Source: Halobacillus litoralis (GTDB lineage Bacteria > Bacillota > Bacilli > Bacillales > Halobacillaceae). Taken from it: DNA of 64,000 nucleotides. A model generated the notes under the pieces. The model saw nothing but the letters and a program-made list of their open reading frames with translations. It did no database searches and was not told the origin of the DNA. Below are positions 18,284-31,430 of this stretch, in pieces (within the stretch, counting starts at the first letter, position 1; each line of letters begins with the position of its first letter). The position numbers were made by a program, and so were the translations under genes. The DNA lies in NCBI RefSeq assembly GCF_020171725.1, contig NZ_JAIVAJ010000009.1, positions 54,913-118,912 on the forward strand, in the 5' to 3' direction.

Positions 18284-19423
18284 ATGAAATTTGTGATTCA
18301 ACGCGATCAATTGATTGAGAGCGTTCAACATGTCATGAAAGCCATATCGTCAAGGACTACTATTCCAATTCTGACCGGGATGAAAATCGAAGCTAGAGAA
18401 GACGGAATCAAACTGACCGGTAGTGATTCTGATATCTCCATCGAATCTTTTATTCCTAAAGAAGAAGACGGGATTGTCTATATTGACCATATCGAACCAG
18501 GAAGTATCGTCCTTCAAGCGAAGTATTTCCCTGACATCGTGAAGAAGCTTCCACAAAAAACGGTCGAAATCGAAAGTGATAACAACCGCAATGTCACGAT
18601 TCGTTCTGGAAATGCGGAATTCCATTTGAACGGTCAAGATCCGGAAGAATACCCGCAGCTTCCTCAACTGCATACAGAAGACAGTTTTGAACTGCCGATC
18701 GATCTATTGAAAAATCTGATACGTCAAACCGTTTTTGCCGTATCGACATCAGAAACAAGACCGATCTTAACAGGTGTTCATGTGAAGCTTGAGAATGGAG
18801 AGCTGGAGTTCATCGCAACGGACAGCCACAGACTCGCTTCCCGTAAAATCCCTTTGGAACAGACAGAAGAGAAGAACCTTCCTTCCGTTGTCATTCCTGG
18901 AAAAAGCTTAACCGAACTGAATAAGATCCTCCAAGACTCTGAAGATACGATTGAAATCAGCGTGACAGAGAATCAAGTTCTCTTCCGCACGAAGCATCTT
19001 TATTTCCTATCACGCCTGCTGGATGGAAACTATCCGGAAACATCCCGTCTGATTCCAGAGCAGAGTAAGACGGTTGTGACGATTGATGCGAAAGAATTGT
19101 TGAACTCTGTCGATCGTGCTTCCCTACTTGCAAAGGAGAACCGTAACAACGTCGTCCGCCTGATTACGAAAGAGAACGACCACCTTGAAATCACAGGTAA
19201 TTCCCCGGAAGTCGGGAATGTTGTGGAAGAAGTACTGGCCAAAGAAGTGGACGGCGAAGACTTGAAGATTTCGTTCAGTGCCAAATATATGATGGACGCC
19301 TTGAAGGCAGTCGATCACGATCAGGTGAAGGTCGAATTCACTGGAGCCATGAGACCATTCCTTATCCGTCCGGTTGATAACAATCAGATTCTTCAACTGA
19401 TCCTTCCTGTTCGTACGTATTAA
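18284..19423 (+). CDS. dnaN: DNA polymerase III beta subunit (sliding clamp)
   Basis: 379-residue ring-forming clamp that gives processivity to PolC/DnaE. Start MKFVIQRDQLIESVQHV and end QLILPVRTY are typical, with three clamp repeats in between. Start ATG behind TAGGAGGA. It follows the unwinding element directly. Confidence 0.98.
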   Translation: MKFVIQRDQLIESVQHVMKAISSRTTIPILTGMKIEAREDGIKLTGSDSDISIESFIPKEEDGIVYIDHIEPGSIVLQAKYFPDIVKKLPQKTVEIESDNNRNVTIRSGNAEFHLNGQDPEEYPQLPQLHTEDSFELPIDLLKNLIRQTVFAVSTSETRPILTGVHVKLENGELEFIATDSHRLASRKIPLEQTEEKNLPSVVIPGKSLTELNKILQDSEDTIEISVTENQVLFRTKHLYFLSRLLDGNYPETSRLIPEQSKTVVTIDAKELLNSVDRASLLAKENRNNVVRLITKENDHLEITGNSPEVGNVVEEVLAKEVDGEDLKISFSAKYMMDALKAVDHDQVKVEFTGAMRPFLIRPVDNNQILQLILPVRTY

Positions 19424-19470
19424 AACATCAGGAATAAAACGACAAATAAAGTGAAAAATAGAAATATTGA

Positions 19471-19514
19471 GAGGGTGCGGTTATGAATCGTCATAATCCG
19501 CACTCTTTCTTTTG
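19471..19514 (+). terminator. Terminator of dnaN
   Basis: A near-perfect 16-bp stem (19471-19486 with 19491-19506), 4-nt loop and a T-rich tail. Confidence 0.88.
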
Positions 19515-19581
19515 TTAGAAAAAAGGTTCTCATGACAGAAAAACAGAGAAGAAGACGTCTCGTGCTGTGAATGGGAATTAC

Positions 19582-19599
19582 TTATCCACATGTGGACAA
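19582..19599. other. Inverted pair of DnaA boxes upstream of yaaA
   Basis: TTATCCACA abuts TGTGGACAA, one mismatch in the second box. Between dnaN and yaaA-recF, outside the core origin. Confidence 0.6.
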
Positions 19600-19695
19600 T
19601 CATTTAATCGAACCTGGTATATGCCAGGCTTTTCTTACACCTCTATCTTTAGTAAAATAGAGAGAGGTGAATTCATGAAATAGGGTGAATAAAAA

Positions 19696-19917
19696 ATGAG
19701 CGAACGAATTGAAATTTCAACAGAATACATTCCGTTGGGACAATTTTTGAAATTAGCTAATGTTGTAGAGTCCGGCGGTATGGTCAAGATTTTCCTTGCT
19801 GAATTTGAAGTGTATGTCAACGGAGAACTAGAAGCGCGTCGCGGACGAAAACTGTACCTGGGAGATACGGTCGAGATCGAAGAATTCGGCACCTTTGAAG
19901 TGGTCCGGGAAGAGTAG
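19696..19917 (+). CDS. yaaA: S4-domain protein YaaA (RlbA-like)
   Basis: 73 residues made almost only of an S4 RNA-binding fold (ISTEYIPLGQFLKLANVV; GGMVKIFLAEFEVYVNGE; RRGRKLYLGDTVEI). It always sits between dnaN and recF in Bacillus. A role at the ribosome is presumed from the fold. Start ATG behind AGGGTGA. Confidence 0.95.
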   Translation: MSERIEISTEYIPLGQFLKLANVVESGGMVKIFLAEFEVYVNGELEARRGRKLYLGDTVEIEEFGTFEVVREE

Positions 19918-19934
19918 GCTGACACAGCCCGTCT

Positions 19935-21053
19935 ATGTATATACAAGAGCTGTCCCTTAGGTCTTACCGAAATTATGATCAATTGTCTTTACAATTCGAT
20001 GATAAGATCAATGTCATTATTGGTGAAAATGCCCAGGGAAAAACCAATTTGATGGAGGCCATTTACGTCTTAGCATTCACAAGATCCCATCGAACGCCTC
20101 GTGATAAAGAACTGATACAATGGGATGCTGAGTATGGTAAAATAAAAGGGAGTATATTTAAACGCAATCGACGTTTTCCTTTAGAAATCGTAGTTTCCAA
20201 TAAAGGCAAAAAAGTAAAATTCAATCATATCGAACAAAAGCGCCTGAGTGATTACATAGGTGCTTTAAATGTCGTGATGTTTGCACCTGAGGATCTGAAC
20301 TTGGTAAAGGGGAGTCCTCAGGTGCGTCGTCGGTTTATTGACATGGAGATCGGTCAAATCCAACCGGCTTACATTTATCATCTGGGTCAGTATCAAAAGG
20401 TGCTGCGCCAGCGCAATCATTTGTTAAAAGATCTCCAACGGAAACGGGATGCTGATCTTACCATGCTTCGCGTATTGACGGATCAGTTGATTGAACATGC
20501 CGCAACGATTGTTGAGCGCAGGTTCCGTTTTCTTCAGTTGTTGCGAGAATGGGCCACTCCCATCCATGAGGGGATCAGCCGGAAGCTTGAAAAACTCGAA
20601 ATTGCTTATGATGCTAGTGTGAAAGTATCAGAGGCGATGGATTTGGAAACACTGAAGAGTACGTATCAGGAAAAGTTTGAAAGCATCGAGTCGAAAGAGG
20701 TCGAACGGGGAACAACACTTGCCGGTCCACATCGTGACGATTTAGTTTTCTATGTGAACGGGAAGGACGTACAGACCTACGGCTCGCAAGGACAGCAGCG
20801 CACAACGGCTTTATCTTTGAAACTCGCTGAAATCGAACTGATTCATAGTGAAGTAGGCGAGTATCCGATTCTTCTGCTGGATGATGTCCTAAGCGAGCTG
20901 GATGATTTCAGACAGTCCCATCTTCTTCATACGATCAGAGGCAAAGTCCAGACGTTCGTATCGACGACGAGTATTGATGGGATTGAACACGAGGCGCTGA
21001 AGGAAGCGGAGATTTTTCACGTGAAAGAAGGAACAATAGATATACAGAAATGA
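19935..21053 (+). CDS. recF: DNA replication and repair protein RecF
   Basis: 372-residue SMC-like ATPase that with RecO/RecR loads RecA at gaps. Walker [14 protein letters not shown], signature SQGQQRT, Walker [13 protein letters not shown]. Start ATG at 19935, 17 bp after yaaA. A parS-like site lies in its last codons. Confidence 0.98.
   Translation: MYIQELSLRSYRNYDQLSLQFDDKINVIIGENAQGKTNLMEAIYVLAFTRSHRTPRDKELIQWDAEYGKIKGSIFKRNRRFPLEIVVSNKGKKVKFNHIEQKRLSDYIGALNVVMFAPEDLNLVKGSPQVRRRFIDMEIGQIQPAYIYHLGQYQKVLRQRNHLLKDLQRKRDADLTMLRVLTDQLIEHAATIVERRFRFLQLLREWATPIHEGISRKLEKLEIAYDASVKVSEAMDLETLKSTYQEKFESIESKEVERGTTLAGPHRDDLVFYVNGKDVQTYGSQGQQRTTALSLKLAEIELIHSEVGEYPILLLDDVLSELDDFRQSHLLHTIRGKVQTFVSTTSIDGIEHEALKEAEIFHVKEGTIDIQK
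21013..21028. other. parS-like palindrome in the 3' end of recF
   Basis: 14 of 16 positions match the parS consensus with the complete core TTTCACGTGAAA; only the outer positions 2 and 15 differ. The best ParB-site candidate in the window. Confidence 0.45.
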
Positions 21054-21062
21054 GGGGTCCCA

Positions 21063-21347
21063 TTGTTCATTCACATCGGTGATGACCATGTCATTCAATC
21101 CAAAGATGTCGTCGCGATTATCGATCACAGTCTGATCGGTTCTTCTTCAATCATAGAAGAGATGCTTTTCAATCAACGGAAAAATAGACAAGTGGTTGAA
21201 ACGCAGGATCATGAAGCGAAATCCATTGTCATCACACAAGATGTAATCTACTTCAGTCCACTGTCTGTGTTCACTTTGAAAAAACGAGCAAATATGATGT
21301 CTACTTTAAATAAATTAGAAGATTTCTCGGATGAAGCCGAGGAATAG
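21063..21347 (+). CDS. remB: Extracellular matrix regulator RemB (YaaB)
   Basis: 94 residues, between recF and gyrB as in B. subtilis. DUF370-type protein: FIHIGDDHVIQSKDVVAIID, then VITQDVIYFSPLSVFTLKKR. In B. subtilis RemB affects matrix gene expression with RemA. Start TTG at 21063 behind GAGGGG, 9 bp after recF, so cotranscribed. Confidence 0.9.
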   Translation: MFIHIGDDHVIQSKDVVAIIDHSLIGSSSIIEEMLFNQRKNRQVVETQDHEAKSIVITQDVIYFSPLSVFTLKKRANMMSTLNKLEDFSDEAEE

Positions 21348-21378
21348 GTTCTGGCGTAAAACCACTTGAGAAATGTAG

Positions 21379-23310
<1,932 letters not shown>

Positions 23311-23444
23311 ACAATAGATTCAGTACAGAGAGAGGCTTACGGCCTGACTCTTTTATCGATAAAAGCGATAGATCTTGAACCTATAGAAGATCGTCAGCCG
23401 AACAAGCTAAATACCGGCTCAGGCGTCCCTCTTTCCGTCTAAGC

Positions 23445-23521
23445 AGAGAACAGCTGGCAGCCTTGCTGGTTGTTTTGCTGCGTAGGGGAGAGTGTCAGGA
23501 CGCTCGGAGCCTTTGTTCTCT
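23445..23521 (+). ncRNA. Hairpin-rich spacer before gyrA
   Basis: In the 234-bp gyrB-gyrA spacer AGAGAACA (23445-23452) can pair with TGTTCTCT (23514-23521), closing a 77-nt unit with internal GC-rich hairpins. It ends about 10 bp before the gyrA ribosome site. No known family recognised; no T-run, so not a terminator. Confidence 0.35.
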
Positions 23522-23544
23522 AGAACAAATAGGAGGTAACGAGA

Positions 23545-26088
23545 ATGGTGGATCAACCCGAACGCCCCCGCGTACAGGAAGTGAATATAAGTGATGAGAT
23601 GCGTACGTCGTTTCTTGACTATGCGATGAGTGTAATCGTTGCGCGTGCTCTTCCTGACGTGCGTGACGGCCTAAAGCCCGTACACCGCCGTATTTTGTAT
23701 GCGATGCACGACTTAGGTATGCATGCGGACAAAGCTTATAAGAAGTCTGCGCGTATCGTTGGTGAAGTAATTGGTAAGTATCACCCCCACGGTGACTCAG
23801 CCGTTTACGACACGATGGTACGTATGGCGCAGGACTTCAACTATCGATACATGCTTGTCGATGGACACGGTAACTTCGGTTCAGTCGATGGAGATGCTGC
23901 AGCAGCCATGCGTTATACTGAAGCCCGCATGTCCAAAATCTCGATGGAAATCCTTCGAGATATCAATAAAGACACGATTGATTACGATGATAACTATGAC
24001 GGAACAGAACGCGAGCCATTGGTGTTACCTGCCAAGTTCCCGAACTTGCTTGTAAACGGTGGTTCCGGTATCGCGGTCGGTATGGCGACCAACATCCCGC
24101 CGCACCAGCTCGGAGAAGTGATCGATGCAGTTCTTGCATTAAGTAAGGACTCTGAGATCACGATCCAAGAGTTGATGGAGAACTACATCCAGGGTCCTGA
24201 CTTTCCGACAGCAGGTAAAATCCTCGGACTCAGCGGAATCCGCAAAGCCTATGAAACAGGGAAAGGCTCGATTACCGTTCGTGCCACTGTAGAGATTGAG
24301 GAACAAGCGAACGGCAAGTCCCGTCTGATCGTGACTGAGCTTCCTTATCAAGTGAACAAAGCCCGTCTAGTTGAAAAAATAGCCGAGCTTGCCCGCGATA
24401 AGAAGATCGAAGGAATCACAGACCTGCGAGACGAATCCGACCGTAATGGTCTGCGAGTCGTCCTCGAGCTCCGTAAAGATGTGAACCCGAATGTTCTGCT
24501 CAATAACTTATATAAAATGACATCCCTGCAATCCACGTTCGGCATCAATATGCTGGCGCTTGTGAATGGACATCCGAAAGTGCTGAACTTGAAGGAGTGC
24601 CTTGAGCATTACTTGGAGCACCAGAAGGTCGTTATTCGCCGCCGTACGCAGTTTGAGCTGAATAAGGCGGAAGCCCGTGCCCACATCTTAGAGGGACTGC
24701 GCGTAGCCTTGGATCACTTGGATGAAGTCATCAAGTTGATCCGTGAATCTCAAACGACTGACATCGCCCGTACAGGGTTGATGGAACGTTTCGGTCTGTC
24801 CGAGAAGCAGTCGCAGGCGATTCTCGATATGAGACTTCAGCGTCTGACAGGACTAGAGCGTGAGAAAATCGAAAATGAATATCAGGACATTATGAAGCTG
24901 ATCGCTGAATTGAAGGCGATTTTGGCAGATGAAGAGAAGGTATTGGAGATCATTCGTGAAGAGCTGTTGGATGTGAAAGAGCGCTATAACGACGAGCGTC
25001 GCACAGAAATTGTACTTGGCGGAACAGACTTCATTGAAGATGAAGACTTGATCCCTGAAGAAACGGTCATCGTTACGTTGACGCACCAAGGATATGTGAA
25101 GCGTCTACCGGCGAACACGTACCGTTCTCAGCGTCGAGGTGGACGCGGGGTACAAGGAATGGGAACCCACGAAGAGGACTTTGTCGAGCACCTTCTATCT
25201 ACTTCGACCCACAACACCCTTCTGTTCTTCTCGAACAAAGGGAAAGTGTATAAGGCGAAAGGATATGAAGTGCCTGAATTCAGTCGTACAGCGAAAGGAA
25301 TCCCAATCATCAACATGTTGAACATCGAGCGCGATGAATGGATCAACGCGGTTATCTCTGTCGAAGACTTTGTGGATGACTGGTACCTGGTCTTCACGAC
25401 ACGAAACGGCATCACGAAGCGTACGACGCTATCGCAGTTTGCGAATATCCGCCGTGGTGGATTGATCGCCCTTGGTCTTCGTGAAGATGACGAACTGATT
25501 TCCGTAAGACTGACGGATGGTGAGAAAGACATCATGATCGGAACGGAGAATGGTTACCTGATCCGTTTCAACGAAGATCAAATCCGTGCCATGGGTCGTA
25601 CAGCTGCCGGTGTGAAAGGGATCTCCCTTCGAGACGACGACCGCGTCGTATCGATGGAAATCCTCGATGACAGCCTGCAGGTACTGACGGTTACGACGAA
25701 AGGTTACGGAAAGCGTACGCCGGCCACTGATTACCGCATCACCAACCGTGGTGGTAAAGGAATCATCACATGTAACCTGACCGATAAGAACGGAAAGGTC
25801 GTATCCACGAAAGCCGTCAACGGCGAAGAGGATATTATGATTATTACAGAAGCTGGTGTGCTGATCCGTATGCCGATGGAAAGCATCTCTGAAACAGGAC
25901 GTAACACGCAAGGCGTCCGTCTGATCCGCCTGGGTGATGGGGAAGAAGTAGCCACAGTCGCCCGTGTAGAATCAGAGAAAGAAGAGGAAGAGCTCATCGA
26001 AGAAGCGGTTGAAAAAGCCGAAGCAAAAGAAGCAGACAACGAAGAGACACCTGAGACTACAGCAGAAGAAACACCTGACGAAGAATGA
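23545..26088 (+). CDS. gyrA: DNA gyrase subunit A
   Basis: 847 residues. Breakage-reunion domain with the active-site Tyr in [10 protein letters not shown]; the quinolone region reads [11 protein letters not shown] with Ser85 and Asp89, the susceptible pattern. Six beta-propeller repeats follow, including the GyrA-box QRRGGRG. The last 40 or so residues are about half Glu/Asp, a tail longer and more acidic than in B. subtilis. Start ATG behind AGGAGG. A terminator follows. Confidence 0.98.
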   Translation: MVDQPERPRVQEVNISDEMRTSFLDYAMSVIVARALPDVRDGLKPVHRRILYAMHDLGMHADKAYKKSARIVGEVIGKYHPHGDSAVYDTMVRMAQDFNYRYMLVDGHGNFGSVDGDAAAAMRYTEARMSKISMEILRDINKDTIDYDDNYDGTEREPLVLPAKFPNLLVNGGSGIAVGMATNIPPHQLGEVIDAVLALSKDSEITIQELMENYIQGPDFPTAGKILGLSGIRKAYETGKGSITVRATVEIEEQANGKSRLIVTELPYQVNKARLVEKIAELARDKKIEGITDLRDESDRNGLRVVLELRKDVNPNVLLNNLYKMTSLQSTFGINMLALVNGHPKVLNLKECLEHYLEHQKVVIRRRTQFELNKAEARAHILEGLRVALDHLDEVIKLIRESQTTDIARTGLMERFGLSEKQSQAILDMRLQRLTGLEREKIENEYQDIMKLIAELKAILADEEKVLEIIREELLDVKERYNDERRTEIVLGGTDFIEDEDLIPEETVIVTLTHQGYVKRLPANTYRSQRRGGRGVQGMGTHEEDFVEHLLSTSTHNTLLFFSNKGKVYKAKGYEVPEFSRTAKGIPIINMLNIERDEWINAVISVEDFVDDWYLVFTTRNGITKRTTLSQFANIRRGGLIALGLREDDELISVRLTDGEKDIMIGTENGYLIRFNEDQIRAMGRTAAGVKGISLRDDDRVVSMEILDDSLQVLTVTTKGYGKRTPATDYRITNRGGKGIITCNLTDKNGKVVSTKAVNGEEDIMIITEAGVLIRMPMESISETGRNTQGVRLIRLGDGEEVATVARVESEKEEEELIEEAVEKAEAKEADNEETPETTAEETPDEE

Positions 26089-26103
26089 TGTAACGTAAAT
26101 CGT

Positions 26104-26139
26104 CGCCTGTCGAACACTTAGCGGCAGGCGGCTTTTTTT
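26104..26139 (+). terminator. Terminator of gyrA
   Basis: Stem of about 9 bp (CGCCTG at 26104-26109 with CAGGCG at 26125-26130, plus inner pairs), followed by seven T. Confidence 0.85.
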
Positions 26140-26166
26140 ATCAAATCACAAGAGGTGAAATTGGGT

Positions 26167-27252
26167 ATGAAGGTGCATTCCTCACAAGTTGTCATCGGGT
26201 GTATCATCACGCATGATGTGATGGGCTCGACCAAAAGACCGCTGATTCCGAAAAATACGGTCGTACAATCTATACATATGAAAGTCCTGAATCAATTCAA
26301 AGTGGGTGTCGTCGAAGTGGCGAGTAAGCTGTCCGACGGTTCCCCTTTCATACCGGAAGAAAAGATCGATGAACCGGAACAGGAGAAGCAGGATGAAAAG
26401 GCTCCGATCTCCTTCCAGGATCAATACCTGGATGCAGTCCGTTCGTATAAAAAATGGTTCGAAGACTGGCGGGGCGGCGCTCCTGTCGATACAGCCGCTG
26501 TCCGTAAGGTGATGGTTCCGCTTCTTGAACGTGCCGTTAAATTGAAGCGTGACGTCTTCTTGCTGCACCATTACTCTTCCAAAAAAGAATACTTCTATCA
26601 TCACAGTGTCGCTGTCAGTCTCATTGCAGGGTACCTCGCATCCAGGCTTCAATACGGTTATGGGGATTGGATGCAAGTGGGACTTGCGGGAGTGTTCGCA
26701 GACAGCGGAATGGCGAAGATCGATTCTAAAATCATGAGCAAAACGGATACGTTGAACGAGCATGAGTTTGAACAGATCAAGACTCACCCTACCCATTCGT
26801 ACCGCCTCGTGGAGAAAATTCCATCTCTAACGGCGAATGCGAAGGTCGCGGTGCTGCAGCACCATGAGCGGCTGGACGGGAGCGGGTATCCGCTTGGTTT
26901 GAAGCATGAGAAACTGCACATTTTCAGTCAGATCATCGCGGTCAGTGATATGTATCATGCGATGACTTCAGAGCGTGCTTACCGGAAGAAGCATTCCCCG
27001 TTCAGAGTGATCGAAGAAATGCAGAAGGAACAGTTCGGACGCTTTAACCCGACCGTTGTCAGTGCGTTCGTGAAAGAGATGACGAACTTCTCACAAGGGA
27101 CTAGGGTTCGGTTATCCAATAATAAGCTCGCTGATATCGTGTTTGTCGAGTCTGCCTACCCGACGCGTCCTTTAGTGAAGCTGGAAGAAGATCAGGAAAT
27201 CTATTCTTTAAGGGATCATCCAGATCTACATATCGAGGAAGTACTTGATTAG
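26167..27252 (+). CDS. HD-GYP-like domain protein with altered HD motif
   Basis: 361 residues: an about 110-residue N-terminal part, then an HD-GYP fold. The HHERLDGSGYP and SDMYHAMTSERAYR motifs are intact, but the usual LLHDIGK is replaced by VFADSGM, so the metal-binding His of the HD pair is Ala. HD-GYP enzymes break down cyclic di-GMP; here activity is doubtful and a binding role is possible. Such genes sit after gyrA in several Bacillaceae. The start at 26167 fits the AGAGGTGA site better than the upstream GTG, but GTG/TTG starts are possible. Confidence 0.8.
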   Translation: MKVHSSQVVIGCIITHDVMGSTKRPLIPKNTVVQSIHMKVLNQFKVGVVEVASKLSDGSPFIPEEKIDEPEQEKQDEKAPISFQDQYLDAVRSYKKWFEDWRGGAPVDTAAVRKVMVPLLERAVKLKRDVFLLHHYSSKKEYFYHHSVAVSLIAGYLASRLQYGYGDWMQVGLAGVFADSGMAKIDSKIMSKTDTLNEHEFEQIKTHPTHSYRLVEKIPSLTANAKVAVLQHHERLDGSGYPLGLKHEKLHIFSQIIAVSDMYHAMTSERAYRKKHSPFRVIEEMQKEQFGRFNPTVVSAFVKEMTNFSQGTRVRLSNNKLADIVFVESAYPTRPLVKLEEDQEIYSLRDHPDLHIEEVLD

Positions 27253-27273
27253 AAAAGTTTCTAGGCTTTGGGA

Positions 27274-27511
27274 AGGTTCTGGATGAAATACAGAGAACCG
27301 TGGGGTGGAAAATAACTCGCTTTCCGTGGCCCAACAGGACGTTGGATCGTTCGACGTTGCCACAGGACGTGGCGGTTTTAGTTCGAACATCCTTATTCCT
27401 TTTGATCTCCTCATTCCCTTCGGTCACTCCGGGGTCTCACCTGACCTATTGTTCCCACAGGAGTCTCGTCATTTTCCACCCCACTTTGCGAGAACAGTGT
27501 GGCCAGAACCT
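27274..27511 (-). ncRNA. Bacillaceae-1-like structured RNA element
   Basis: Read on the minus strand, two neighbouring hairpins carry the terminal loop GTCCT: stem CCAAC/GTTGG (27331-27345) and stem GCCAC/GTGGC (27359-27373). The second sits inside a GTTCGA/TCGAAC stem. Two GUCCU-type (RUCCU) loops are the hallmark of the Bacillaceae-1 RNA motif. The unit is enclosed by longer inverted repeats (27274-27282 with 27503-27511, and 14 bp at 27300-27313 with 27471-27484). It fills the gene-free stretch between the HD-GYP-like gene and yaaC. Confidence 0.6.
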
Positions 27512-27627
27512 GACTGAAACCAGACTATGAAGCGATAATCTGTGCGAACAATACGCATTTGAACATTCCCTCAGCTTATATCAACAATCTACATGGAGCT
27601 TTCCTTATTTAGGGAAGCTCCTTTTAA

Positions 27628-28335
27628 TTACGATAGAGAAGAAAACTGTGACTCGAGCCAGGAGGAGATCAGGTTTGGGATCTCTCCGGTTGCGGAATCG
27701 AGAAATTGGATGATGAATACATAGTCGTCACGATCGCGCATCTGCTGCATTTCGCCCCACCATTCCCCTTCGTAACGAACGAGCATACTCAGGTTGTATA
27801 AGACAGCGAAATACGCCATCATCGCGGGCCACTCTTCTTCTTTTTTCTCGAACCCTTTCATCTGATAGAGGCTCTCCATGTGAGGGAGTGGGCGGAGGAG
27901 TTCGTCCATCGACACTTTCTCTCTCGGAGTTTCGAATTGAAACAGGTGGTATGATGCATAAGGAAAGAGACCGTGGGGCTGAATACGAATGTCGTCTTCT
28001 AGGAAGCGGTAGTGCTGTTTCTTACGCTTTCTCGTTGATAATCCATGGGCGAGTACCTTCGACGTTGCGGGGTAGCCGGGGTCCACGGTCAGGAGGCAGC
28101 TTTTGATCATGTGATTCAATCCGTAGTAATACAGGAGCGGCTTCACGCTGAGTGGTGTGGCGTGCGCAGAGTGCCAGAAATCCTCTCCGAGCATCAACCC
28201 GTGGATGAATCGCTCTGCGTTCTGATACGCATGATGGTCGGCCTTCGGATGGTTCATTTTTTCATAACACTTTTGTAGAAAAGGTCTCGTATGGGATGTC
28301 ACTTGTAAGTACCTCAAGATCGTAGAACCTTTCAC
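27628..28335 (-). CDS. yaaC: YaaC-like protein
   Basis: 235 residues, no known catalytic motif. It is assigned to YaaC by its place between gyrA and guaB, antisense to both, and by segments such as HATPLSVKPLLYYYGLNHMIKS and STRKRKKQHYRFLEDDIRIQPHGLFPYASYHL. B. subtilis YaaC is about 315 residues, so this is a shorter form. Function unknown. Start GTG behind AAAGGAGGGG. Confidence 0.8.
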   Translation of the reverse strand: MKGSTILRYLQVTSHTRPFLQKCYEKMNHPKADHHAYQNAERFIHGLMLGEDFWHSAHATPLSVKPLLYYYGLNHMIKSCLLTVDPGYPATSKVLAHGLSTRKRKKQHYRFLEDDIRIQPHGLFPYASYHLFQFETPREKVSMDELLRPLPHMESLYQMKGFEKKEEEWPAMMAYFAVLYNLSMLVRYEGEWWGEMQQMRDRDDYVFIIQFLDSATGEIPNLISSWLESQFSSLS

Positions 28336-28391
28336 GTTTCTCCCCTCCTTTAATTGGTAGCGTTTTCTGTCGAATCGATTCAGATTTATAG

Positions 28392-29978
<1,587 letters not shown>

Positions 29979-29993
29979 CCCTCTTCCACTAGG

Positions 29994-30026
29994 ATAGACA
30001 GGGACTTTTCCCTGTCTATTTTTTTG
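29994..30026 (+). terminator. Terminator of guaB
   Basis: An 11-bp perfect stem (29994-30004 with 30009-30019), 4-nt loop, seven T. Confidence 0.92.
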
Positions 30027-30084
30027 TATAGCCATGTGATAAACTAATAGAGATGCATATTTTAAGGGTGGAGGTTGAGAAAAG

Positions 30085-31413
30085 TTGATACAACGATTGA
30101 AAGCATCAGTAGCCATAACATTAGTGTTTCTTCTAAGTATGACTTCTGTATTTGTAAATCCTGACCATACATACGCGGCCGTTGATATTGGGGCGAAGTC
30201 AGCGATTTTGGTGGATGCTGAGACAGGAAAGGTTCTATTTGAAAAAGAGGCAGATTTAACCCTACCTCCAGCAAGTATGACGAAGATGATGACAGAGTAT
30301 TTAGTGCTAGAAGCCATAGATGAAGGACAAATCGGCTGGGATACGACGACTCAGATCAGTGATTATCCGTATGGAATTTCGGCAAACCCGAATTTCTCCG
30401 GTGTCGGTCTCAGACAGAATAAAGATTACACGGTAAGAGAATTATATGAGGCAATGGCCATCAATTCCGATAATGCGACGACCATTGCTTTAGCCGAATT
30501 GATCGCCGGTACGGAAGGCGAATTTGTAAAAATGATGAATGAAAAAGCAGCGGAACTTGGACTGCCGGACTATGAGTTCGTCAACTCTTCAGGGTTGAAC
30601 AACAGTCACCTTGGTGAGAACTATCCTGAAGGGACATCACCGGACGCAACGAACTTGATGTCTGCACGCTCCGCCGCTTTGCTTGCTTATCACTTAACGA
30701 AGGATTACCCGGAAGCGCTCGATTATTCAAGCGTGCCGACAACAGAGTTCGACGGACAGACGATTACGAACTGGAACTGGATGCTTCCAGGCATGCCGGG
30801 ACAACTGGCTCAATTCAGCTATGAGGGCATGGACGGCTTGAAGACCGGTTATACAGAGCTTGCAGGAAACTGCTTCACAGGTACGGCAGAACGTGACGGT
30901 CGTCGACTGATTTCTGTCGTGATGAAATCTGATACCCGCGAATCCCGCTTCCAGCAAACAGCGAAATTGTTTGATTACGGATTCCAGCAGTTCGAAAAGC
31001 AGGAGCTTTACGAAGAAGGATACCAGCTTGACGGCCAGTCGGATCTTCCTGTTGCAAAAGGTAAAGAAGATACGGTAGCCATTCAAACAGACAGTGCCAT
31101 CGAGGATGTCATCCAAAATGGCGAAGGGGAACAATATACGATCCAATACAACATCGACTCGGACAAATTGGACGATGAAGGCAACCTTGTCGCTCCGATC
31201 GAATCAGGGCAGAAGGTCGGGACAGCCGAGCTTGTCTACAACGGTGAAGAGAGTTACAGCTACCTGATGTCTGATGGACCTAAGACGGTCGATCTTGTTA
31301 CGACATCAGCTGTCGAGAAGTCGAACTGGTTCATGCTGATGATCGGCAATGTCGGAGAGTTCTTCAGTGACATTTTCACAGGAGCGGTCGACATGGTGAA
31401 GGGCTGGTTCTAA
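30085..31413 (+). CDS. dacA: D-alanyl-D-alanine carboxypeptidase (PBP5)
   Basis: 442 residues; trims the terminal D-Ala of peptidoglycan stem peptides at the outer membrane face. Signal peptide to about residue 31 (TYAA), active-site S64-MT-K67, S128-D-N130 and K253TG, then PBP5_C beta domain and a C-terminal amphipathic anchor (SNWFMLMIGNVGEFFSDIF). Start TTG with GGTGGAGG about 10 bases upstream. Order guaB-dacA-pdxS matches B. subtilis. Confidence 0.97.
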   Translation: MIQRLKASVAITLVFLLSMTSVFVNPDHTYAAVDIGAKSAILVDAETGKVLFEKEADLTLPPASMTKMMTEYLVLEAIDEGQIGWDTTTQISDYPYGISANPNFSGVGLRQNKDYTVRELYEAMAINSDNATTIALAELIAGTEGEFVKMMNEKAAELGLPDYEFVNSSGLNNSHLGENYPEGTSPDATNLMSARSAALLAYHLTKDYPEALDYSSVPTTEFDGQTITNWNWMLPGMPGQLAQFSYEGMDGLKTGYTELAGNCFTGTAERDGRRLISVVMKSDTRESRFQQTAKLFDYGFQQFEKQELYEEGYQLDGQSDLPVAKGKEDTVAIQTDSAIEDVIQNGEGEQYTIQYNIDSDKLDDEGNLVAPIESGQKVGTAELVYNGEESYSYLMSDGPKTVDLVTTSAVEKSNWFMLMIGNVGEFFSDIFTGAVDMVKGWF

Positions 31414-31430
31414 TTTCATGATTTTTTAAA

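Noticed and set aside
26167..27252. Active cyclic di-GMP phosphodiesterase.
   Set aside because: The HD motif lacks its histidine, so activity is not claimed; only the fold is reported.
27274..27511. Insertion sequence between the HD-GYP-like gene and yaaC.
   Set aside because: Inverted arms are present, but no transposase reading frame exists and the core is a structured RNA motif.
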